Origin: Rouxiella silvae
GTDB taxonomy: Bacteria > Pseudomonadota > Gammaproteobacteria > Enterobacterales > Enterobacteriaceae
NCBI RefSeq assembly: GCF_002093625.1
Contig: NZ_MRWD01000041.1
Coordinates: 1-50,975 of the forward strand
Direction of reading: 5' to 3'
DNA: 50,975 bases
The position numbers were made by a program, and so were the translations under genes. Under the pieces are notes generated by a model. The model did not search any database. It had not been told where the DNA came from and saw only the letters and a list, made by a program, of their open reading frames with translations. Below are positions 1-9,322 of this stretch, piece by piece. Within the stretch, counting starts at the first letter, position 1, and each line of letters begins with the position of its first letter.

Positions 1-227
1 CTCATTACCCCACTTTCATTTAAACTGTGTTTATAACTTCTCGGCTATATAATTTACCGGCTAATCAAACCATAAAAATTATATTTTTTTATTTTTTCAC
101 ACAGAATCCTCTTTTTTCCTATTTTCTGATTGTTATACGAAGCTTAAACAGGAGTACTGCACCTAGGTTCTCTAGCTGCTATCATGCGCTCGGGAAGAGC
201 TGCCGACAGTCGGTGATGGAGGATATA

Positions 228-1598
228 TTGCGGGTAAGACGTTCATTAACGATTAAACAGATGGCAGCGGTGTCCAGCGTAGCGCTGGTGACTATCTGTG
301 TATTCATTGTTATCCAGCTGTTTCACTTCGTCGAACAGCGGAGGGATGACTATGCCCAACAGCTTGAAAATATTGCCCATTCGGTAGCCAGACCACTTTC
401 ACAGTCAGTGCTTAATGCCGATCTCGATGAGACCCAGCATATTCTGAATACGCTAAGACCGGTGGGTATTCTTAACCGCGCAGACGTAGTCTTGCCCAAT
501 CAAATTCAAACGTTGAGCACTCACTATCCTGAAGGGCGTTCGGTTCCCAGCTGGATAACCAAAGGGTTTGATCTGCCGATTAAAGTCTCGGTGCCACTTT
601 ATTCCCCTGCTGCCAATCCGACAAACGCTCAGCCACTGGCTTATTTGGTGTTGCAGGCGGATCCCTATCGCATGTACCAGTTTATTGTCAGCGCGCTCTC
701 GACCATGCTGACGACTTACTTGCTGTTGGCGCTTATTCTCTCGATAGCCATCAGTTGGTGCATTAATCGCCTAATCATTCACCCTTTGCGATCGATTGCG
801 CGCGAACTTCAGGCTCTGCCCGAAAGCGAAGTGCATTATCATCAATTGGCCGCACGCCCACGTCATGAAGATGATGAGCTCGGGGTGCTGATCCGCAGCT
901 ACAATCGTAATCAGCTACTGCTTGATAAAGCCTTGAAAGCGATGCAGTCAACGTCGCAACTCTCCTCCCGCCAGCAGGACAACAGCCAAACCCTGACTTT
1001 TGATTCGCGACAAGAAAATGACGTTCTCCGTGCTATAAATCAAAACGATTTCAGCCTGTTACTTCGGCCGCAAATCAATCTGCTCACCGGTGAATTAAGC
1101 GGTGCGGAAGCTTTCTTATGCCGAGAATTTGCTGGCGGCGAGGGTGTTCAGGAAAATGACGTTATCGTTACGGGCAAAGAGCTCGCTGCGGTAGCTTCGC
1201 TGAGCGAAAAATTGCTCGAGCTGTCATGCCGTACCTTAGCCGATTGGATGCGCCGTGATATTAAGCTGCCGCTGGCGATCACACTTTCTGGCGTGCAGGT
1301 CCAACGATTTCCTCTCTTGCAGTCGCTAAAAACCCTGCTGAGGCGCTACCAGATCGGCCAAGGTTATCTGATGCTGCAAATCACAGAAACGGCGCTCATA
1401 AACGACTGGGGGAGCATGGTGTCCACGCTGGGAGAATTACGCGCGCTAGGGGTTTCAATTCGACTGGTTGCTGACGGTGTTGAAGCAGAGCCACAGCGGG
1501 ATTGGCTGTTGTCACAAGGGATAATTTTTGTTCAAGGTGAACTGTTTTCAGCACCATTACCAATCAGTGAGTTTGAGGTAAAATTTATCTCTACGTAA
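228..1598 (+). CDS. hmsP: HmsP/YhjK-like membrane protein with degenerate EAL domain
   Basis: This is the ortholog position and sequence of E. coli YhjK (PdeK/HmsP), a membrane c-di-GMP phosphodiesterase next to dctA. I chose the TTG at 228: GGAGG lies 5 bases upstream and the product begins like YhjK (LRVRRSLTIKQM). The first transmembrane segment (about residues 8-33), periplasmic sensor region, second transmembrane segment (about 150-172) and HAMP-like region match YhjK well. The cytoplasmic part is about 190 residues shorter than expected. The whole GGDEF-like domain is absent, and the EAL domain jumps from GVSIRL to VADGVEAE, losing the stretch that normally carries DDFG and the catalytic lysine. 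The EAL motif reads EAF. It is therefore very unlikely to hydrolyse c-di-GMP; it may be a signalling remnant. The reading frame is intact through both deletions. Confidence 0.85.
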   Translation: MRVRRSLTIKQMAAVSSVALVTICVFIVIQLFHFVEQRRDDYAQQLENIAHSVARPLSQSVLNADLDETQHILNTLRPVGILNRADVVLPNQIQTLSTHYPEGRSVPSWITKGFDLPIKVSVPLYSPAANPTNAQPLAYLVLQADPYRMYQFIVSALSTMLTTYLLLALILSIAISWCINRLIIHPLRSIARELQALPESEVHYHQLAARPRHEDDELGVLIRSYNRNQLLLDKALKAMQSTSQLSSRQQDNSQTLTFDSRQENDVLRAINQNDFSLLLRPQINLLTGELSGAEAFLCREFAGGEGVQENDVIVTGKELAAVASLSEKLLELSCRTLADWMRRDIKLPLAITLSGVQVQRFPLLQSLKTLLRRYQIGQGYLMLQITETALINDWGSMVSTLGELRALGVSIRLVADGVEAEPQRDWLLSQGIIFVQGELFSAPLPISEFEVKFIST

Positions 1599-1891
1599 TG
1601 CTGGCTTAATTCTGAGTCAGCTCCCCGCAAAGCCGCACCCACCCTAGCGAAACTTAATATTAATATTTATCTAATTTGTTAGCTGAATCCTTTCAGTTCA
1701 CTTTTTGCAATAACAATGATTGCAAAGCGAAACAATTTATTTCCATCCTGTTAGCTGAGTGTTATTTTCCGGCTGTCGCTATTCGCTCGACTGCTGTATA
1801 TGCAAGGCGATGTACCCTCCTCCTTTCAGTTCGCTCCGTTCCAGCGTATTGAAATCTTTGGGGATACTTTCACTACAGGATGGCCGTAAAA

Positions 1892-3172
1892 ATGAAAAAA
1901 ACGATATTTAAGAGTCTTTATTTCCAGGTGCTCACCGCCATTACCCTTGGGGTGTTGCTTGGGCATTTTTATCCCGATCTGGGGGCGCAAATGAAGCCGT
2001 TGGGAGACGGTTTCGTAAAACTGATTAAAATGATTATCGCTCCGGTGATTTTCTGTACCGTGGTGACCGGCATTGCTGGCATGGAAAGCATGAAAGCGGT
2101 CGGACGCACAGGCGCGATTGCGCTGCTCTATTTTGAAATCGTCAGTACTATTTCCCTGATCCTCGGGTTGGTTATCGTAAATATCGTCCAGCCTGGTGCG
2201 GGCATGAACGTCGATCCCGCTGCGCTGGATGCCAAAGCGGTAGCTGTTTACGCCGAACAGGCGCAGACGCAGGGGATTATTCCTTTCCTGCTTGATATTA
2301 TTCCGGGCAGTGTGATTGGTGCCTTTGCCAGCGGAAATATTTTGCAGGTGCTAATGTTTGCCGTGCTGTTTGGGTTTGCACTGCATCGTTTAGGCGATAA
2401 AGGCCAACTGATTTTCAACTTTATCGACAGCTTCTCAAAAGTCATTTTCGGCATTATTAACATGATCATGCGCTTGGCACCGTTGGGTGCGTTTGGTGCT
2501 ATGGCCTTCACTATCGGTAAATACGGCGTCGGATCACTGGTGCAGCTGGGTCAGTTGATTATTTGCTTCTATCTGACCTGCGTACTTTTTGTGGTCGTGG
2601 TACTGGGTCTGATTGCGCGCTTCACCGGTTTCAGTATCTTCAAGTTTGTTAACTACATTAAGGAAGAGCTGCTGATCGTCTTGGGCACGTCGTCTTCCGA
2701 GTCTGCACTGCCGCGTATGCTCGACAAAATGGAGAAGCTGGGCTGCAAGAAATCGGTGGTTGGATTGGTGATTCCAACTGGCTACTCCTTTAACCTCGAC
2801 GGGACGTCTATCTATCTGACAATGGCGGCGGTGTTTATTGCTCAGGCCACTAATAGTCACATGGATATCTGGCATCAGATTACGTTGCTGGTCGTGTTGC
2901 TGCTCTCTTCTAAAGGGGCCGCAGGCGTTACCGGCAGTGGATTCATCGTGCTGGCCGCCACGCTTTCAGCGGTAGGGCATTTGCCGGTTGCCGGTCTGGC
3001 GTTAATCCTTGGTATCGACCGCTTTATGTCGGAAGCGCGCGCGCTGACCAACCTGATTGGCAATGGCGTGGCAACAGTAGTGGTTGCTAAATGGGTCGGT
3101 CAGTTAGATGAGGAGCAGCTTAATGCGACTCTTTCTGGCAAGAAGGCGATCGCTGTCGATAAGGCGGCCTGA
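1892..3172 (+). CDS. dctA: C4-dicarboxylate:H+/Na+ symporter DctA
   Basis: Inner-membrane aerobic carrier for succinate, fumarate, malate and aspartate (DAACS family). The sequence is almost residue-for-residue E. coli DctA, including the [14 protein letters not shown] segment, the [12 protein letters not shown] transport motif and the TGSGF reentrant loop region. I prefer the ATG at 1892, which aligns with the E. coli start and has AGGA at an 11-base distance; the in-frame ATG at 1880 would add four residues but has AGG directly abutting it. The 281-base upstream gap contains no gene; it holds a repeated CCTTTCAGTTC (about 1688 and 1824). Product about 426 residues, normal for the family. 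A strong hairpin follows downstream. Confidence 0.97.
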   Translation: MKKTIFKSLYFQVLTAITLGVLLGHFYPDLGAQMKPLGDGFVKLIKMIIAPVIFCTVVTGIAGMESMKAVGRTGAIALLYFEIVSTISLILGLVIVNIVQPGAGMNVDPAALDAKAVAVYAEQAQTQGIIPFLLDIIPGSVIGAFASGNILQVLMFAVLFGFALHRLGDKGQLIFNFIDSFSKVIFGIINMIMRLAPLGAFGAMAFTIGKYGVGSLVQLGQLIICFYLTCVLFVVVVLGLIARFTGFSIFKFVNYIKEELLIVLGTSSSESALPRMLDKMEKLGCKKSVVGLVIPTGYSFNLDGTSIYLTMAAVFIAQATNSHMDIWHQITLLVVLLLSSKGAAGVTGSGFIVLAATLSAVGHLPVAGLALILGIDRFMSEARALTNLIGNGVATVVVAKWVGQLDEEQLNATLSGKKAIAVDKAA

Positions 3173-3581
3173 TCTTTCTTTTTAAGCCCACGTTTTAGGC
3201 AAAAAAGTGGGGTGGTTTAGTAAAAATCGCCCCTTTTGACGCTAATTTCTCTTTTAATCCACCGGTTACTTGATGTAACCGGTGGATTATATTCATAATA
3301 TACCGATATTTATCTCCATACCGAATCTCGAATCCTATGTGCGTCAGTCTTTGTCAGGCCTCAGCGCCAGATTTTTTTATGGCTGCTCGTGACATATGCG
3401 AAGCTGCGCTGTCTAACACAGTGCTACACTCGCCGTTTTCGTTTTTTGCATTCGAGCTTGCCTCCTTAAATTAGGGTAAGAGCAAGATTTAATTATTGAA
3501 AATTGGATTACCCGCGGTCATTGGCGTTGCTGCACAAGCAGACTCAACCACGGCGGGTAGAGTTATTACGTAGGGGTTCAC
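3173..3581. other. Intergenic region dctA-yhjJ
   Basis: A 409-base gap with no credible reading frame. It contains the perfect hairpin described separately near its start. The rest presumably carries the yhjJ promoter, but no near-consensus -35/-10 pair stood out. Confidence 0.5.
3256..3288 (+). terminator. 14-bp perfect hairpin downstream of dctA
   Basis: The arms AATCCACCGGTTAC (3256-3269) and GTAACCGGTGGATT (3275-3288) are perfectly complementary with a 5-base loop TTGAT. It lies 84 bases after the dctA stop. There is no strict T-run on either side, so it is probably a transcript-end or mRNA-stabilising hairpin rather than a textbook intrinsic terminator. Confidence 0.6.
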
Positions 3582-5120
3582 ATGCAGGGCACCAGAATTC
3601 GCTTACTCGTTGGTGGGTTGTTGTTGGCCTCAGCCTGCGGCAACGTGCAAGCTGAAGCACTACAACCCGATCCGGCCTGGCAGCAGGGTAAATTGGACAA
3701 CGGGTTCACCTGGCAATTGTTTACTACGCCGCAGCGTCCCAGCGATCGCATCGAACTGAGGTTAGTCGTTCGTACCGGATCATTGGCAGAAAATCCGCAG
3801 CAGCAAGGCTTTGCGCACTTCTTACCGCGCATTGCGTTAATCCGCAGTGAGGGTTTCACCACTGCACAGCTTCAGTCTTTTTGGCAGCAGGCGATTGATA
3901 ATCAACGCCCGATGTCGCCGGTTGTTACCTCGTATGATTTCACCTCTTATAATTTGAGCCTGCCTAACGGCCGCCCTGACTTGATTAAGTCGGCGCTCAA
4001 CTGGCTTGTGGATAGCAGCGGCAAAATGGTGATAACGCCTGAGTCGGTTCACGCTGCCTATCAGGCACCGCAGGATCCCATCGACACCGTGCCGTCCGAC
4101 CCTCAGGACGTGTGGTGGCGTTATCGCATTAACGGCTCCACGCTGGTTGGCCATAGTCCTGAGCTGCTGCCGTCCAAAATGGCCAAAGCAGCAGACCTCA
4201 GCAAATTTTATCATCAGTGGTACACCCCTGACGCCATGACGCTTTACGTGGTGGGCAACGTTGACAGCCGTGGCATGGCCGAACAGATCAAAAGTGCGTT
4301 CTCCTCGCTAAAGGGAAGCCGCCAAACGCCACAAACGCTGCCAACGCTTTCTGATCTACCGGCCAAAGCGATGGCCACTTTTGACCCCACAATTAGCCAG
4401 GATCGCCTGTCGCTTGTCTGGAGCATGCCGTGGCAGCCGATTCAGGACTCTCCGGCACTTAGCGCTTATTGGCGTAGTGATTTGGCACGAGAAGCACTGT
4501 TCCTGCATTTGCAGCAGGCGCTGAAAACGCCAGCGGAAGAAAAAGAGGCCAAAGAGGGCGGTTCTGTTCAGCCAGCTCTGGGCTTTGACTGCCGCGTGCA
4601 GTATCAACACGCGCAGTGTGCTATTCGTATTGAAGCCGCACAGGAGGCAATTCAGCCCTCCCTGAAAAGATTAGCCACCGAACTGGTTAAACTGCGCGAC
4701 ACCGGTCTGTCACAGGCCGAGTTTGATGCGCTGATAGGCCAGAAGAAAGACCAGCTCGGGCAGCTGTTTGCGACCTATGCGCGCACCGATACCGGCGTGC
4801 TGATGAGCCAGCGTCTTCGCTCACAGCAAAATGGCGTGGTTGATATTGCACCAGAGCAGTATCAGAAACTGCGCCAGGCGTTCTTATCGACCTTGACGCT
4901 GCCTGATTTTAATCAGGAGCTGAGACAGCAGCTTTCTCACGACCCTTCTATGCTGCTGGTTCAACCCAAAGGCGAGCCGGAACTGAGTGTGAAAACGCTG
5001 CAAGACACCTATAGCGCGATTGTAGTCCCTACTGCGGCCTCGTCTTCCACCGACATGCCGACTACGGATGCACAGACCGCGACGTCTTCCGGCTCGGGTG
5101 CGGCAGGAACGGCTCAGTAA
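3582..5120 (+). CDS. yhjJ: M16-family peptidase-like periplasmic protein YhjJ
   Basis: Ortholog of E. coli YhjJ, 512 residues against about 498. The N-terminus is a signal peptide (MQGTRIRLLVGG... cleaved about after VQAEA), so the protein is exported to the periplasm. The body is a two-lobed pitrilysin/M16 fold, but where active M16 enzymes have the inverted zinc motif HxxEH this protein has HFLPRIA, as the E. coli protein has HAIPRIA. The metal site is thus missing and proteolysis is not expected. The C-terminal tail is rich in Ala, Ser and Thr. The role is unknown; the location between dctA and kdgK is conserved. Confidence 0.93.
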   Translation: MQGTRIRLLVGGLLLASACGNVQAEALQPDPAWQQGKLDNGFTWQLFTTPQRPSDRIELRLVVRTGSLAENPQQQGFAHFLPRIALIRSEGFTTAQLQSFWQQAIDNQRPMSPVVTSYDFTSYNLSLPNGRPDLIKSALNWLVDSSGKMVITPESVHAAYQAPQDPIDTVPSDPQDVWWRYRINGSTLVGHSPELLPSKMAKAADLSKFYHQWYTPDAMTLYVVGNVDSRGMAEQIKSAFSSLKGSRQTPQTLPTLSDLPAKAMATFDPTISQDRLSLVWSMPWQPIQDSPALSAYWRSDLAREALFLHLQQALKTPAEEKEAKEGGSVQPALGFDCRVQYQHAQCAIRIEAAQEAIQPSLKRLATELVKLRDTGLSQAEFDALIGQKKDQLGQLFATYARTDTGVLMSQRLRSQQNGVVDIAPEQYQKLRQAFLSTLTLPDFNQELRQQLSHDPSMLLVQPKGEPELSVKTLQDTYSAIVVPTAASSSTDMPTTDAQTATSSGSGAAGTAQ

Positions 5121-5200
5121 TAGGGGGTAATGAGGAGCGCTGCTACGCAATCGGCTGCGCTCCTTTTACCTGAGAAACATCTGTTTCAACCCGCAATAGA

Positions 5201-6133
5201 TCAGGATGGCATAGCTTCTAGAGGAATAATGGCACCACGATACTGAATCACCGTACTGGCGGTTAGGTGTCCACGTTTTGCCGCTTCCTCTTCGCTGGCT
5301 CCCGTTAGGCGTTTTGCCAAATACCCGGCACTAAATGAATCACCGGCCGCGGTGGTATCAATGACGCTTTCCTTTTCCAGCTTAATTGCTGGAATTTCAT
5401 GCTGTTCTCCTGTTTCATTGGAAACAATACAGCTCTCGGCTCCGCGCTTAATCACCACCTCTTGCACACCCAGCGCATGGGTGCGTGAAATCACGTCCTG
5501 ATAGGGCTGCTTGCCCCACAGCATGTCTTCGTCGTCCAGGGTCAAGAATGCAATATCGGTGCAGGCCAACATTGCCTGGTACGCCTGCTGCGTTTGCTCT
5601 TTGCTGTCCCAAAGGCGCGGCCGATAGTTGTTATCAAAAATAACCTTTCCACCGCGAGCGCGACACTCGCCGAGCAAAAACATCAGGCGGTCACGGTTTT
5701 CCTGACTGAGAATGGCCAAGCTTATCCCGCTCAAATAAAGATAGTCATAATCGACCAATGCCCTGCAAACGGCCTCCGAGTCCGGACTATTGAGCCAGTA
5801 GCGGGCGGCAGCGTCATTGCGCCAGTAATAGAAGGTTCTTTCTCCGCTGGCATCAGTTTCAATCACATAAAGTCCCGGCAGCTTATTGTCGAGGCGTTGA
5901 ATTAAATCGGTTGCCACGCCCTCCTGCTGCCACGCGGAAAGCATGTCGCTGCTAAAGCTGTCTGTACCTAATGCAGTGACGTAATGCACTTTAAGGGCTT
6001 CATCAGCCACCTGACGGGCAATATAAACGGCAGTATTTAACGTGTCGCCACCGAAACCTCGATTTAACAGCTCACCTTTTTGCGATAATTCGATCATGCA
6101 CTCGCCGATAACGGCAATTTTTTTACTGGTCAT
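5201..6133 (-). CDS. kdgK: 2-dehydro-3-deoxygluconokinase
   Basis: PfkB-family cytoplasmic kinase that phosphorylates 2-keto-3-deoxygluconate to KDPG, the step joining hexuronate/pectin breakdown to the Entner-Doudoroff aldolase. The 310-residue product has the N-terminal PfkB signature (GGDTLNTAVYIAR) and the C-terminal nucleotide/catalytic motif DTTAAGDSFSAGY, whose Asp is the usual catalytic base. Length matches E. coli KdgK (309). It is transcribed divergently from yhjG; the c-di-GMP phosphodiesterase gene yhjH found between yhjG and kdgK in E. coli is absent here. No clear Shine-Dalgarno sequence precedes the ATG at 6133. Confidence 0.95.
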   Translation of the reverse strand: MTSKKIAVIGECMIELSQKGELLNRGFGGDTLNTAVYIARQVADEALKVHYVTALGTDSFSSDMLSAWQQEGVATDLIQRLDNKLPGLYVIETDASGERTFYYWRNDAAARYWLNSPDSEAVCRALVDYDYLYLSGISLAILSQENRDRLMFLLGECRARGGKVIFDNNYRPRLWDSKEQTQQAYQAMLACTDIAFLTLDDEDMLWGKQPYQDVISRTHALGVQEVVIKRGAESCIVSNETGEQHEIPAIKLEKESVIDTTAAGDSFSAGYLAKRLTGASEEEAAKRGHLTASTVIQYRGAIIPLEAMPS

Positions 6134-6371
6134 GAAGCGGGCCCATCAGTGATTTAGGAAGATGCGTCCCAGTTTCTTCGCAAGAGATGAATCAGTCAAT
6201 AGTATTAAAACGGTGTTTTATTATTTTCCAAGACGCCTCGAAGTTTATAGATTCTTTTATAGGTTTTTCCACGCGTAAATGCTCTTGTTGCGGCACGCGT
6301 TGGGCAGGGCTGCATAATCTCAACTATCTTTAATGAAACTTATCAATTGATTGTCTGACAGGAACGGACCT

Positions 6372-8435
6372 ATGACTCGCACAGGAAAAGCGCTGAGCTG
6401 GACGGCAGGTATAGTGGTCATACTGATCGTTGCCATTATTATTTTTGTGGCGTTGTTTGATTGGAATCGACTTAAGCCAACGATAAATCAGAAGGTTTCG
6501 GCCGAACTGAATCGGCCTTTTGCCATTCGCGGTGACCTGGGCGTTGACTGGTCGCGGCAAAAGGATGAAGGAGGTTGGCGCGCCTGGGTTCCGTGGCCGC
6601 ACATTCACGCCGAAGACATCGTGCTCGGCAATCCTGAAAATATTCCGAGTGATGCGCCAATGGTGCACTTGCAGCGGGTCGATGCCAGCCTCGCGCCGCT
6701 TGCGCTGCTCGATAAACAGGTCTTTATTCCGCGTATCTGGTTGAAGCAGCCGGACGCCTCTCTGATTCGCCTCGCCGACGGCAAAAACAACTGGACCTTT
6801 AACCTGGCAAATAGCGACAGCAAAGACAGCAGTGAACCACCTTCTGCCTGGTCGTTTAAAATGAACGATATTGTTTTCGATCGCGGCCAAATTGACTTTA
6901 AAGACGCAACGCTGAAGGCTGATTTTCGTGCGGTCATTGACCCGCTGGGTAAACCACTGCCTTTCACTGAGGTGACGGGAAAGAAAAGTGATAAAGGCAG
7001 TAAGGATGACGATAAAAACGTGACGCCAGACTACGTATTCGGCTGGAAGGTTGATGGCAAATACAAAGGTGAATCATTAAGCGGCAGCGGTAAAATTGGC
7101 GGTATGCTTGCACTGCAAGACTCTGACGCTCTCTTCCCACTGCAGGCCGATGTGCGCTCGGGCAATACTCGTGTGCAGGTGGCCGGTACGCTAACCGATC
7201 CCATGAATTTGGGTGCTTTGGACCTGCGTCTGAAATTTTCCGGCCAGACCCTGTCGGACCTCTATGGCCTCACCGGCGTGCTATTGCCACAAACGCCGCC
7301 TTATGAGACCGACGGCCATCTTATTGCGCAACTTCATGACAAAAACGGCGCCAAATTTCAATATCAGGGCTTCAATGGTGAAATCGGCGATAGTGATATT
7401 CACGGCTCGCTTACCTATCTTGCCAGCAAGCCTCGTCCGCAGTTAAAGGGTGAACTGACCTCCAATCAGCTGAGATTCGCTGACCTTGCGCCGCTGATTG
7501 GGGCTGACTCGAATAAGGACAAAGCCAAACGCGGTGAAACGACGCGCCAACCGTCCGACAAAGTGTTGCCGGTCGAGAAATTTGATACCAAAAGCTGGCG
7601 GGTGATGGACGCCGATGTGCAGTTCAGCGCTAAACGCATTGAACACGGCAAGTCTTTGCCAATCAGCAATCTAAATACCCATCTTAAGCTGAATGACGGC
7701 AACCTGCTTCTCGATCCGCTGCGCTTTGGCGTGGCGGGCGGTAACCTGAATTCGACCGTCAGGCTCGAGGGTGATAAAACGCCGATGCAGGGGCGGGTGG
7801 ATATGCACGCGCGCGGTTTACAGCTGAAAGAGTTAGTGCCGAATGTTGAGTCGATGAAGAAAAGTTTGGGTCAGCTCAACGGTGACGCCAAGCTTACCGG
7901 CACCGGTAACTCAGTGGCGGCACTGCTCGGCACCAGCAATGGCGAAATGAAACTGTTGATTAATGATGGCGTAATAAGTCGTGGCCTGATGGAAATCGCG
8001 GGGCTTAACGTCGGTAACTACGTGGTAGCCAAACTGTTCGGTGACGATGAGGTGGCAATCAACTGTGCGGCAGCCGATGTGAATATTAAAAGCGGACTCG
8101 CGCGGCCAAGCCTGCTGGTGTTTGATACCGAAAATGCGGTCATCAACGTCAGCGGCACCAGCAACTTTGCTACCGAGCGACTGGATTTATCGATTGATCC
8201 TGAAAGTAAGGGGCTGCGCGTATTGACCCTGCGCTCGCCGTTGTACGTGCGCGGCACCTTTAAAAACCCGGATGCAGGTGTGAAAGCGGGGCCACTTATC
8301 GCTCGCGGTGCGGCAGCGGTTGCACTGGGGGCTATCGTTGCCCCGGCAGCGGCACTGCTGGCACTGGTTTCCCCAAGTGACAATGAGTCAAACCAATGTG
8401 GCGCTATCTTGCAGAAAATGAAGGCCGGTAAATAG
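6372..8435 (+). CDS. yhjG: AsmA-family inner-membrane protein YhjG
   Basis: Homolog of E. coli YhjG, a member of the AsmA-like family now linked to phospholipid transport between the membranes. The start at 6372 has AGGA 8 bases upstream; an earlier in-frame codon at 6351 would add seven residues without support. One N-terminal transmembrane anchor (about residues 10-32) precedes a long periplasmic beta-rich region, with family motifs FDWNRLKPTINQKVSAELNRPFAI, split here as DWNRLKP and LNRPFAIRGDLG, near the start and YVRGTFKNPDAGVKAGPLI near the end. The last codons lie inside a 16-bp hairpin. Product is 687 residues, as expected. Confidence 0.94.
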   Translation: MTRTGKALSWTAGIVVILIVAIIIFVALFDWNRLKPTINQKVSAELNRPFAIRGDLGVDWSRQKDEGGWRAWVPWPHIHAEDIVLGNPENIPSDAPMVHLQRVDASLAPLALLDKQVFIPRIWLKQPDASLIRLADGKNNWTFNLANSDSKDSSEPPSAWSFKMNDIVFDRGQIDFKDATLKADFRAVIDPLGKPLPFTEVTGKKSDKGSKDDDKNVTPDYVFGWKVDGKYKGESLSGSGKIGGMLALQDSDALFPLQADVRSGNTRVQVAGTLTDPMNLGALDLRLKFSGQTLSDLYGLTGVLLPQTPPYETDGHLIAQLHDKNGAKFQYQGFNGEIGDSDIHGSLTYLASKPRPQLKGELTSNQLRFADLAPLIGADSNKDKAKRGETTRQPSDKVLPVEKFDTKSWRVMDADVQFSAKRIEHGKSLPISNLNTHLKLNDGNLLLDPLRFGVAGGNLNSTVRLEGDKTPMQGRVDMHARGLQLKELVPNVESMKKSLGQLNGDAKLTGTGNSVAALLGTSNGEMKLLINDGVISRGLMEIAGLNVGNYVVAKLFGDDEVAINCAAADVNIKSGLARPSLLVFDTENAVINVSGTSNFATERLDLSIDPESKGLRVLTLRSPLYVRGTFKNPDAGVKAGPLIARGAAAVALGAIVAPAAALLALVSPSDNESNQCGAILQKMKAGK

Positions 8436-8450
8436 GCCTTCATTTTCTGC
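8411..8450 (+). terminator. 16-bp perfect hairpin spanning the yhjG stop codon
   Basis: Arms GCAGAAAATGAAGGCC (8411-8426) and GGCCTTCATTTTCTGC (8435-8450) pair perfectly around an 8-base loop that holds most of the stop codon. It ends the plus-strand gene where it converges with cdh. No T-run follows. Confidence 0.6.
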
Positions 8451-8505
8451 TAAAGGATATTGTTATGAAAAGCGTTTAGTGTTTAAAACGCTATCACTGA
8501 GTCAT

Positions 8506-9264
8506 TCAATTCAGGACCGCACAGTCGTGGTCCTGAATTTCTTCAGTGGAGGCATTGTTGAGTTGCAACAAATTACGCTGGTTGGCCAGCAGCAGGAAAT
8601 CTCCCCCTTTCAGGCTCACCATCGCCATGCCGAAATGGCCCATCTTCTCGCGCGCCTCCGGCACGCCTTCAGCCAACAGTCGAAATGCGCCTTTCTCACT
8701 CAGCTCGGCCGGTGACACTTTACGCGCCAGATAAGTATGCCCTATCAGCTTCTCTGGCAGCGTCTGCCAACGATAGCCAACTTGGCCCACTTCTTCACTG
8801 AGCTGGTTTTTTACCTGAGGCAACAGGCATGAGATGTGGATATGCAGCTGATTTTGGCTGCGGCCATATTCCGAGTTAATTGCCAGCGAGATATTGCTGT
8901 CATCAATCGGTTTGCCGTATTTATCGGCCATATAGTGCCGAGCCTGCCATGCCTGAGCAAAGAAATTTGGCGTATTGTCTTCCAGCAGTGCCGGACTTTC
9001 AATGCCGGTTATTCTGGCGGTTGGCATCAACAAAAACTGTAGCGGTCCGACCCTATCTTTGAGCACCACAAAACCCTGCTGCTCATCAACCTGCATACAG
9101 GGTGCCGGTTGGCCATTCTTTTGCTGATTGGGAACGCATTTTTGACTGACTATATTCCACAGCGCACTAGGGTTGCCGGAGCTTGGCCAAACGTAATAAG
9201 CCACGGCGGCAATAACGGCCAGAAAAATAATCAGGGGGAACAGCAGACGAGGTTTCAAGCGCAT
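8506..9264 (-). CDS. cdh: CDP-diacylglycerol pyrophosphatase
   Basis: Membrane-anchored hydrolase that splits CDP-diacylglycerol into CMP and phosphatidate. The 252 residues align with E. coli Cdh along the length: an N-terminal membrane anchor (about residues 7-27), KCVPNQQ and APCMQV cysteines, the HIT-superfamily-like core QLHIHISC, and the C-terminal block LLANQRNLLQLNNASTEEIQ with the final DHDC. In E. coli the gene sits elsewhere on the chromosome, so its place between yhjG and yhjE is a local rearrangement. It is followed by the convergent yhjG and preceded by yhjE on the same strand with a 58-base gap. Confidence 0.94.
   Translation of the reverse strand: MRLKPRLLFPLIIFLAVIAAVAYYVWPSSGNPSALWNIVSQKCVPNQQKNGQPAPCMQVDEQQGFVVLKDRVGPLQFLLMPTARITGIESPALLEDNTPNFFAQAWQARHYMADKYGKPIDDSNISLAINSEYGRSQNQLHIHISCLLPQVKNQLSEEVGQVGYRWQTLPEKLIGHTYLARKVSPAELSEKGAFRLLAEGVPEAREKMGHFGMAMVSLKGGDFLLLANQRNLLQLNNASTEEIQDHDCAVLN
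8508..8539 (-). terminator. 11-bp hairpin embedded in the 3' end of cdh
   Basis: Arms AATTCAGGACC (8508-8518) and GGTCCTGAATT (8529-8539) pair perfectly with a 10-base loop. They cover the last codons and stop of the minus-strand cdh gene. Another weaker hairpin (AGCGTTT 8471-8477 with AAACGCT 8486-8492) lies between this and the yhjG hairpin. Confidence 0.5.
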
Positions 9265-9322
9265 TTGAATGGCTCTTTGATAAAGCTCGGCATCGACGAG
9301 GCCGCGATGCCGAGCGAAATAA

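Noticed and set aside
1-227. Coding extension of the HmsP-like frame back to position 27
   Set aside because: The residues before the TTG at 228 are not conserved and no Shine-Dalgarno precedes the codon at 27.
2248-3063. Minus-strand open frames inside dctA, and similar shadows inside other genes
   Set aside because: They are antisense to strongly conserved proteins, show no family pattern and lack ribosome binding sites.
6330-6967. Minus-strand frames over the start of yhjG
   Set aside because: Low-complexity, Arg-rich translations with no recognisable domain; yhjG is well supported on the other strand.
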